Shown: positions 58,126 to 64,000 of the stretch, piece after piece
Position numbering within the stretch: position 1 is the first letter of the stretch
How the letters are laid out: every line of letters begins with the position of its first letter
NCBI GenBank assembly: GCA_036268595.1
Contig: DATATW010000145.1
Span: 1 to 64,000, forward strand
Length of the DNA: 64,000 nucleotides
From: Gp1-AA145 sp036268595
Lineage (GTDB): Bacteria; Acidobacteriota; Terriglobia; Terriglobales; Acidobacteriaceae
Direction: 5' to 3'
Translations under genes and position numbers: made by a program
Notes under the pieces: generated by a model
Told to the model about the DNA's origin: nothing
What the model saw: only the letters and a program-made list of their open reading frames with translations
The model's database searches: none

Positions 58126-58338
58126 TTCGCAAACCGGCGAACTTTTCTCGCCGTCGCAGGCTGCGGCGGCTTCCAGCACGATTTAGCAATGCTAGTTGGG
58201 GACGCACGGAGATAACAATTCGGCGTCCGACGCAAAGGAAACTACGCACAAAAGGTAACGGACAACTCAACCGAACGTTGCATATAGAGTTACACCTATA
58301 GGAGGAGGAATCCGGCAGGTGTTACTGACGTAAGCTGA

Positions 58339-58650
58339 ATGTCCCGTATAAACCTGCAACAATTCTCGTCATATAGCACTTTTTCTAAGTGGCAGGCAGG
58401 ATTGCATTTCGAAATCATTTCGTTGAAAGATCCGGCGATTGTACGCCGCACTGCTCTGGCGATTGCCAGTAAGCCCGAGTTGCGCCGTCAACTATTTCGA
58501 GAAGTGGCGCGGAATCGAAGATTACAAAAGCAACTGCTTGCCGTCCTGGCTAAGCATCCCACACTTCAACATCAGTTCGTTCAGGAATTGGCCAAAAACC
58601 CGCTTGTTCGCCGCGAGATCATCAAGGCAACTGGTAAACAGCTCAAGTAG
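58339..58650 (+). CDS. Small protein with five 14-residue repeats
   Basis: 103 residues, no signal peptide. From about residue 31 the sequence consists of five tandem 14-residue units: DPAIVRRTALAIAS, KPELRRQLFREVAR, NRRLQKQLLAVLAK, HPTLQHQFVQELAK and NPLVRREIIKATGK. Each has the same pattern x-P-x-L-x-x-x-x-x-x-x-[VL]-[AL]-x. That is the mark of a regular helical solenoid. No known family is recognised. ATG 58339. Its end overlaps the convergent gene by eight bases. Confidence 0.62.
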   Translation: MSRINLQQFSSYSTFSKWQAGLHFEIISLKDPAIVRRTALAIASKPELRRQLFREVARNRRLQKQLLAVLAKHPTLQHQFVQELAKNPLVRREIIKATGKQLK

Positions 58651-58966
58651 GTTTGCGAAGAGTCTTGGAACTGTTCCCGTTCTTCAAAGAGAAGCGGAAC
58701 ACATACATGTTTCTTTCGTCAGAAGTGGTACCCACTTTCATGTTCTGCTTTTTTGCTGCGCGATGGATCGCAGCGCGCAGGTGCGCTTTTTTTACTCCGG
58801 ATTCCGCCAAATCGATTTTGATGGCGCTGAATTCGTCAAGGCTTACAACATCACTCAAAATGTCACTCACAAGCCGATAATGTTTACCTGCGCGCTGATT
58901 TGCCTGTGTCAGCGGCACTGAGGGGAAGTGCAGAGAAGTATCTGACCCTTTTCTCTTTTTTTTCAT
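58643..58966 (-). CDS. Small conserved protein of unknown function
   Basis: 107 residues from ATG 58966. The basic N-terminus (KKKRKGSDTSLHF) is followed by a helix-rich part: KHYRLVSDILSDVVSLDEFSAI (outline), KIDLAESGVKKAHLRAAIHRAAKKQNM and GTTSDERNMYVFRFS. It resembles an unnamed acidobacterial family. No enzymatic motif. A possible nucleic-acid-binding role is suggested only by its charge. Confidence 0.5.
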   Translation of the reverse strand: MKKKRKGSDTSLHFPSVPLTQANQRAGKHYRLVSDILSDVVSLDEFSAIKIDLAESGVKKAHLRAAIHRAAKKQNMKVGTTSDERNMYVFRFSLKNGNSSKTLRKPT

Positions 58967-59052
58967 GGATAAACTCGCTGGTATTGCGCTCACAAATACA
59001 AGAGAGGATGTCGCCGTATCGATGCGTACGCAAAGAACACGAAGTACAGGTT

Positions 59053-59089
59053 CCGTCACGTTAAATCGAATTGGGCGTTTTAGTGACGG
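59053..59089. promoter_or_regulatory. Inverted repeat CCGTCAC / GTGACGG
   Basis: Perfect 7-bp arms (59053-59059 and 59083-59089) with 23 bases between. It lies between the divergent gene that starts at 58966 and the Crp/Fnr gene that starts at 59127. The half-sites look like Crp-type half-sites, so it may be an autoregulatory operator. Confidence 0.35.
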
Positions 59090-59126
59090 CAAGTGTATTA
59101 TTTAGCCGATTTAGTGGAAGTGCAAG

Positions 59127-59828
59127 ATGTCTCCGCTACTCGTCAATAATATTGATATTAAAAATATTCTTAGTGCCGCAAAGTTCGACAAGAAAATAAC
59201 GCAGTTTCGCAGGAAGCAAAATATATTTTCGCAGGGCGATCGGAGCGAAGCTCTTTTCTATATTGAGAAAGGCACCGTGAAGTTAACGGTACTTTCAAAA
59301 GAAGGAAAAGAAGCGATCATCTCCGTCCTCGACGGAGGAAGCTTTTTTGGCGAGAGCTGCATTGTGTCGGGCGACGTGGTCAGGTTTCAAAGCGCAATCG
59401 CGCTCACCAATGTGCAGCTGGTGAAAATCGATGCCTCGCTGGTGAGGCAGATGATCGCAGTGGGGGGCAACGTCGCCCTGAGTTTTGTGGTTTATCTTGT
59501 ATCACAGCACCTCAGAATTCAGTCAGATCTGGCCAACCGGCTTGTGGATTCAAGCGAGGAAAGCCTGGCGCGAGTAGTTTCCTCACTGGTGCAATTTACG
59601 GATAAGCCGGGAAGCGCATCTCCGCTAAAAATCAGCCAGCAGACTCTAGCGGAGATGGTTGGCATCAGCCGCCAGCACGTGAACGCTCTTCTCAAGCGGC
59701 TGAAGAAGGCGAAATCATCGGCTCTCTTACCGATTCCGTCGAGCAAGCTCTCTTCGACGATCAATTCTGCCTCTGAAGTTTCGGTAAATTCTGATTTCGT
59801 TCCGCGACGCGATACCCGAAGAGCCTGA
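59127..59828 (+). CDS. Crp/Fnr-family transcription regulator
   Basis: 233 residues. The N-terminal cNMP-like barrel has IFSQGDRSEALFYIEKGTV, LDGGSFFGESCIVSG and the C-helix. The C-terminal winged helix has SLVQFTDKPGSASPLKISQ, then LAEMVGISRQHVNALLKRLK (recognition helix). No Fe-S Cys cluster is visible near the N-terminus, so it is not a true Fnr; the ligand is unknown. Divergent from the preceding minus-strand gene. Confidence 0.9.
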   Translation: MSPLLVNNIDIKNILSAAKFDKKITQFRRKQNIFSQGDRSEALFYIEKGTVKLTVLSKEGKEAIISVLDGGSFFGESCIVSGDVVRFQSAIALTNVQLVKIDASLVRQMIAVGGNVALSFVVYLVSQHLRIQSDLANRLVDSSEESLARVVSSLVQFTDKPGSASPLKISQQTLAEMVGISRQHVNALLKRLKKAKSSALLPIPSSKLSSTINSASEVSVNSDFVPRRDTRRA

Positions 59829-60161
59829 ACAGAAAAGAGAACGCAATTTTTTTGCGAACTGTCGGGCTTATGACAGTTCGATACGAGACAACTATTTAGT
59901 TGTAGTTATGTTGTTGGGAATGTTAGCTGACTGTGCGTCACGTCAAGCTCCTACCTCGCAGCAATTGTAAAACTACGTCCACTTGGTTCACGCCCAGCAT
60001 GGACCCGTTTCAGAGCTGAGTCTATTCGGCGCTCGTATACCGAGTTCGCCCGAATGGAGGAGGCGTTGGTTTCTGTGCGGTGGTGAAACTCTAGGGGGAA
60101 GCAAGCGCACGCCGCGACGGCACAACAGCGAACAAATCTCAGCACGACGATGGAGTATCTA
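59829..60161. other. Intergenic stretch with an inverted repeat
   Basis: About 330 bases between the Crp/Fnr gene and the response-regulator gene. A perfect 9-bp inverted repeat (CGAACTGTC at 59855-59863 and GACAGTTCG at 59872-59880) lies just after the stop and may terminate transcription or act as an operator. No T-run follows. Nothing else is recognised. Confidence 0.4.
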
Positions 60162-60995
60162 ATGGCTGCAAATCATAAATTGTTCTCTTCTCCTCAAATG
60201 AGGAGTCGCTGCCCGGCTCGCGAACAGGTCGGCTCCACAGGGCCGAGAATTCAAGAAATTGTGCAGAAAGCGAATTCACCTTTGACTGCGAACTCCACCA
60301 AAAGACAACCGCCTGGGTTTGCTTCTGTACTGGAAATAGCACCCAGCAATCGCCCCGCGGCTTTGCTCACGATCTTAGTTGCCGATGACCATCCTATGGT
60401 GCGAGAAGGTCTGGTCTCTCTCATCAACCGCGAGCCCGATATGCGGGTGGTGGCTGAAGCCGGCAATGGTCGCGAGGCAATTGAACAATTTGTCAAACAT
60501 TTCCCGGATGTCACATTGCTGGATCTTCGAATGTCTGTGGTTGACGGAATGAGTGCCCTCGTTTCCATTTGTGACAAAGAGCCAAGCGCGCGCATTGCTA
60601 TCGTCACCAGCTATGAACTTGAAGAAGATATTTATCGGGCGCTCCGGGCCGGAGCACTCGGATACATCTTGAAAGATGTGACTCCAGAGCAACTGAGAGA
60701 ATGCATTCATACCGTTGCCGAAGGTAGGACGTGGGTTCCGCCTCAGATTGGAGCGAAGTTGGCGAGGCGGGTATCAGATCACGAGCTTACCCACCGAGAG
60801 ACCCAAGTCTTAAATGCGGTCGCTGCAGGAAAAAGCAACAAGGAGATTGGGGCAGCATTCAATATCAGTGAGGCGACAATCAAAGTACATATGACCCACA
60901 TTTTGGAAAAATTGCGGGTTACGGGACGCACAGAGGCCATCAACGTAGCAGTAAAGCGAGGTCTCGTGCATTTGGATTTGGCTTCGGCCGCATGA
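60162..60995 (+). CDS. NarL/LuxR-type response regulator
   Basis: About 277 residues from ATG 60162 (GGAG at good distance). An N-terminal extension of roughly 65 residues has no recognisable domain. The receiver domain: ILVADDHPMVREGLVSL, phosphoacceptor D121 in LLDLRMSVVDG, then Thr/Lys in VTSYE and LKDVTPEQL. The C-terminal LuxR HTH: ELTHRETQVLNAVAAGKSNK, then EIGAAFNISEATIKVHMTHI. It is the likely partner of the adjacent histidine kinase at 61086. Confidence 0.93.
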   Translation: MAANHKLFSSPQMRSRCPAREQVGSTGPRIQEIVQKANSPLTANSTKRQPPGFASVLEIAPSNRPAALLTILVADDHPMVREGLVSLINREPDMRVVAEAGNGREAIEQFVKHFPDVTLLDLRMSVVDGMSALVSICDKEPSARIAIVTSYELEEDIYRALRAGALGYILKDVTPEQLRECIHTVAEGRTWVPPQIGAKLARRVSDHELTHRETQVLNAVAAGKSNKEIGAAFNISEATIKVHMTHILEKLRVTGRTEAINVAVKRGLVHLDLASAA

Positions 60996-61085
60996 TGATG
61001 ACTTTGGTAAATCAACGCTGGCGACGTGCTCCAGACGCTTTGGAAACTGCTCGATCCATTTTTAGGGGTGGTGAGGTACAAAGAA

Positions 61086-62228
61086 ATGAAATCAGGTCCA
61101 GCCACGAATGCGAGCAGTCTCAGTCCCCGTCGCGGACCGCATGCTATGCCGTCCGATCACCCGCCTGAGGTCACTGGACACGCGGGAATTCCAGGTTTCG
61201 ATCCCAACCTATTGCTCCACATGTTCCTCAAGCATTTGCGGACGGGAATAGTGTTATGTAACGCATTTGGAAAAATCACCCTGGTTAATTCGGCGGCAAG
61301 ACAACTGGCACAAACAGATCCTGTAGGCCAACTGCTCAACACTGCTTCAAGCGTCTGGGGTGAAATGTACGGCGTCGATGGCCGAAACATTCCGGCCCGC
61401 GAGTGGCCCTGGATGAGAGCGCTCCGCGGCGAGATCACTTTGGGCTCGGAATACCGGCTAGTTCGTCGGAACGGAGATTACCGCGATGTGCTTTTCGGGG
61501 CATTTCCAATCCAATGGCGGCGGTCCCAAATTTCAGGCGTTCTCGGCTCCCTCACCAACGTTACCGAACACAATAACAAACATGTCGTGCTCCGAAATGA
61601 AGCAATACTGAACGAGCGCGCGCGGGTGGCAGGCGAAATCCATGACACTCTGGCTCAGGGCCTGAACGCTGTAGTGTTGCAGTTGGAAGCGGCGGATAAG
61701 GAATTCAGTTCGAGCGTCGAACAAGGTCGACTCAGGCTCCGCCGTTTGCGCGAACTTGCGAGGGCCAATCTTGCGGAAGCACGGCGATCAATATGGCTCC
61801 TGTCGAGTGAGTCGTTCGGCAACGAAGACCCGGCCGGCGCTCTGGCGTTCTTAGCCAAGAGGCTTTTTGAAGATCTTCCAATCGAGTTGGGGTTGCATAT
61901 GCAGAAGGCAATCCCAGGGCTGGCGCCGGAAGTACGTCATGAACTCTTGCGCATTGGGCAGGAAGCGCTGACGAATATATTGAGGCACGCGCATGCCTCG
62001 AGAGTGAGAATTGAATTGGTGTCGAGTGAGCGGCAAGTCCGCTTATCAGTAGCGGACAACGGCCGAGGCTTCACCCTCGCTGCGATTCCTAATGCTGGAC
62101 AAGGTTTTGGTCTGCTTAACTTGCGGATGCGGGCTGAAAGGGTTGGCGGCAAGCTTTCCATCCAAAGCCGGCTAGGACAAGGTACGCGCATCGTCGCGAC
62201 AGTGCCCGCTTCGCCCTGGCAGCATTAA
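61086..62228 (+). CDS. HisKA_3-type sensor histidine kinase
   Basis: About 380 residues from ATG 61086 (longer GTG frame at 61026). A PAS-like domain near residues 45-165 (HLRTGIVLCNAFGKITLVNS; QISGVLGSLTNVTEHN) is followed by HisKA_3 with H186 in RARVAGEIHDTLAQGLNAVV, and a HATPase with ALTNILRHAHASRVRIEL, VADNGRGF and GFGLLNLRMRAERVGG. This is the NarX/DegS-type kinase that pairs with NarL-type regulators. No membrane helices, so it senses a cytoplasmic signal. Confidence 0.92.
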   Translation: MKSGPATNASSLSPRRGPHAMPSDHPPEVTGHAGIPGFDPNLLLHMFLKHLRTGIVLCNAFGKITLVNSAARQLAQTDPVGQLLNTASSVWGEMYGVDGRNIPAREWPWMRALRGEITLGSEYRLVRRNGDYRDVLFGAFPIQWRRSQISGVLGSLTNVTEHNNKHVVLRNEAILNERARVAGEIHDTLAQGLNAVVLQLEAADKEFSSSVEQGRLRLRRLRELARANLAEARRSIWLLSSESFGNEDPAGALAFLAKRLFEDLPIELGLHMQKAIPGLAPEVRHELLRIGQEALTNILRHAHASRVRIELVSSERQVRLSVADNGRGFTLAAIPNAGQGFGLLNLRMRAERVGGKLSIQSRLGQGTRIVATVPASPWQH

Positions 62229-62423
62229 GTGTGCTGGGGGCGCTTCGATCAGCATTCTTAGCCTATGGTGCTACAAGCGAATTCGACCGGTGTACGAACT
62301 CGCGATATTCATCCGAGCCGAGGTTTCACTCACTCCTTTAAGCGATTGCCCGCAGCCAACTCTGTCACTAAGATCGGAATTTCTTTCTAAGGTGAATTCC
62401 ATGCCTTTCGGGCGGAGAACTTT

Positions 62424-62645
62424 GTGATCAATACAACAGTGGTTAAGCTGGCAGGAACCATTTCCGAGATCTCGCGTGCAGGACTTTATGAGGACCACCG
62501 GGAACGAGTAACCATTTTCGTGGAAGGCGCGGAACCGCTTTATGCGGAGTTGAGGCTGCCAAACCAGGAAGGATGGAATTTAGGTCAGAGAATGTTGATA
62601 GTTATCGTTCCAGCCGATCCGGACGATTCGGAGCGGCCGACATAA
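62424..62645 (+). CDS. Small protein of unknown function
   Basis: 73 residues from GTG 62424, with GGAG seven bases upstream. Sequence features: VVKLAGTISEISRAGLYEDH, then ERVTIFVEGAEPLYAELRLP and GQRMLIVIVPAD. The alternation suggests a small beta-barrel (OB-like), but no family is recognised. Confidence 0.45.
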   Translation: MINTTVVKLAGTISEISRAGLYEDHRERVTIFVEGAEPLYAELRLPNQEGWNLGQRMLIVIVPADPDDSERPT

Positions 62646-62683
62646 TCGGCAGGCGCCGAAATCACACGCCGCAGGCGGCTCTC

Positions 62684-63268
62684 TCAAGCTGCCCGCCGAA
62701 TCTCCACCGGCACTGCTGCCGACAAATTGTGGATCGCAAGCGAAAATATTACGTATGACCAGCCTCGCAAAATCAACGAGACGCCAACCGCCAACCCCAA
62801 AAACCACAGAGCGGCAACGGGCCACTCTATCCAAAGCAGAATGCCGACACCAAGCGTAATCGCGCCATCAAACACGGCCCAGCCCCAGCTGGGAAATTTC
62901 AGCCAAATTGCTGTGATCAGTCGGAAAAGACCAATCACGGTGAAAAATGAGGCGAACAGGAGTGTCCACGCCATCGCGCCGACTAAGGGGTGAGTGATAA
63001 CCAGCAACCCGATCAGCACTCCGAGAATGCCGCCGATTAAATGAAGAAACAGCCCTCCCCATCGTCGTACTCGAAAAGCGTGGACCATCTCCACGATGCC
63101 GCTAATTACAAGCAGCCAACCCAGGACTAACACGGTTCCTACCGTAGCCGCGGGCATTATAAAAAGCGCGATGGTGCCAAGCACTACCATCACTATTCCA
63201 AGTGCCAGGAGCCATCCCCATTCGCGGCGCAGCTGTTCGGTTCCAAAAAACATTAAGCTCGTGCTCAT
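62684..63268 (-). CDS. HdeD-like (DUF308) membrane protein, copy 2
   Basis: 194 residues, six helices: WLLALGIVMVVLGTIALF, VLVLGWLLVISGIVEMVHAF, IGLLVITHPLVGAMAWTLLF and the ending LAVGVSLILRGWSYVIFSL. A clear paralogue of the protein at 57472-58125, sharing HAF.RRW and VTHP blocks. An AAGGAGT ribosome site precedes the ATG at 63268. Two HdeD-type proteins in one region strengthen the stress-island reading. Confidence 0.9.
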   Translation of the reverse strand: MSTSLMFFGTEQLRREWGWLLALGIVMVVLGTIALFIMPAATVGTVLVLGWLLVISGIVEMVHAFRVRRWGGLFLHLIGGILGVLIGLLVITHPLVGAMAWTLLFASFFTVIGLFRLITAIWLKFPSWGWAVFDGAITLGVGILLWIEWPVAALWFLGLAVGVSLILRGWSYVIFSLAIHNLSAAVPVEIRRAA

Positions 63269-63917
63269 AACACTCCTTATAGTCGAGATCCAGAGCAGCA
63301 GGATCGCTATGTGAGAACAGCACTTGCCGCTGCTTCACGTCACAGTGATGCTAGTCAATCGAGCAAGGACACGACAATTATTCGGAAGACTGAAGGATTG
63401 TTCGCCTGCAATGTATAACCGGGAGTCCATCCAGGACGGTAATTGCCCTTAGTACTTTCGGATTAGTACAGGGCTCTTCTGGGTCGCAAGAAGTTTGTGT
63501 TCAATCGACCTCGTGGCCTAGACGAAATAGGGATGTGGCACTAATGGCATAGTACCAAGCATCTATGGACCTCACGACGAATTGTCCCGCTGATTTCTCA
63601 TCAGTAGATTGGTCTTAAAGGAAGCACGCTTTGGAGCGTGCGCTGGATGCTTCTAAAAGAAGAGAAGCCGAAAGGCGCAAGAACAATGAATCCCGCGCAA
63701 CGCACCAAGAGCGCTGCGCCTCATTCGGGCCGGATCGACCCCTTGTACTTGTTCACACGAAGTGTGCAGTGGCGCCGCGGGTGCCGAGATGACGCATTTT
63801 TCGAACTATCTGGTGCTCAAGCGTCACCCGATCCGATTACTAGATGCATCGCGAAGGCCTTGCTGAAAAATTGCTAGGTTCAAGCAAAACAAACCATCAC
63901 GAACTAAGGAGGTTGAA
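63269..63917. other. Intergenic stretch without supported genes
   Basis: About 650 bases. The only structure noted is a perfect 7-bp hairpin at 63624-63641 (GCACGCT and AGCGTGC). A 79-codon plus-strand frame at 63638-63877 has no family resemblance and no ribosome site and is not accepted as a gene. Confidence 0.35.
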
Positions 63918-64000
63918 ATGTGCACTCCGGCAGCTCACAATCTCACATCAATTGAAAATGCAATCAGAGTATTTCCGGAAGAGTTAAAAGTTCTAATGCA
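63918..64000 (+). CDS. Start of a gene cut by the right edge
   Basis: ATG 63918 follows a strong AAGGAGG ribosome site at correct spacing. Twenty-seven codons are visible (CTPAAHNLTSIENAIRVFPE and on). No domain can be recognised from this fragment. Confidence 0.55.
   Translation, partial: MCTPAAHNLTSIENAIRVFPEELKVLM

Noticed and set aside
63638..63877. 79-codon plus-strand frame
   Set aside because: No ribosome site, no recognisable family and composition unlike neighbouring genes; probably chance.
1..64000. CRISPR arrays, insertion sequences, rRNA or integrase genes
   Set aside because: None were seen: no regularly spaced direct repeats, no transposase or integrase-like frames and no rRNA-like segments. 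Repeats found are isolated palindromes.

Overview
The window looks like a chromosome segment of a soil Acidobacteriota bacterium of the Terriglobia (Koribacter / Sulfotelmatobacter-like) type. This is inferred from content: an Oar-like TonB receptor with an N-terminal carboxypeptidase-regulatory domain, an acidobacterial VWFA-related protein, a FecR/DUF6600 protein, many secreted proteins, and short GC-rich palindromic repeats, two of which lie inside alaS. No rRNA, intact tRNA, CRISPR array, transposase or integrase is visible.

Left part (1-14 kb), mixed housekeeping: a secreted protein cut by the left edge, a TonB-C protein, an ArsR/AHSA1 operon, pilT, a STAS protein, recX, a cNMP-DUF1003 membrane protein, alaS bracketed by two PIN-domain toxin-antitoxin pairs, a duplicated small membrane protein, eutB-eutC, a PilZ protein and a FecR-like protein.

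Middle part (14-32 kb), a large export-oriented catabolic locus. It holds an SMP-30 lactonase, a di-heme cytochrome c, a TonB receptor, a PQQ-type dehydrogenase, a Tat-exported RidA, a Tat-exported SelA/DgaE-like PLP enzyme, two paralogous secreted glycosidase-like proteins with a discoidin-type region, nagB, a secreted polysaccharide deacetylase, a secreted RraA-like protein, DoxX and an OpgC-like membrane protein. Read together, the enzymes suggest uptake and largely periplasmic oxidation and deamination of an amino sugar (dehydrogenase, lactonase, PLP ammonia-lyase plus RidA, aldolase). This is the strongest candidate for a new system.

Right part (34-64 kb) starts beside a tRNA-Thr(CGT) 3'-half remnant that resembles an integration scar. 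It is a stress-related region: KimA-like transporter, three-BON protein, helical periplasmic protein, DUF6600 protein, small conserved protein, dehydrogenases, PfpI, SYLF protein, thioredoxin, VWFA protein, groES with a groEL stub, MHYT histidine kinase, DUF4136, dnaK, sigma-like protein, HAD phosphatase, Hsp20, two HdeD proteins, a Crp/Fnr regulator and a NarL-type two-component pair. A four-gene cassette at 36.6-40.2 kb recurs in decayed form at 50.9-52.4 kb. Other remnants (alcohol dehydrogenase, groEL) show that this part has been rearranged. The mix recalls the proteobacterial locus of heat resistance, but that comparison is inference.
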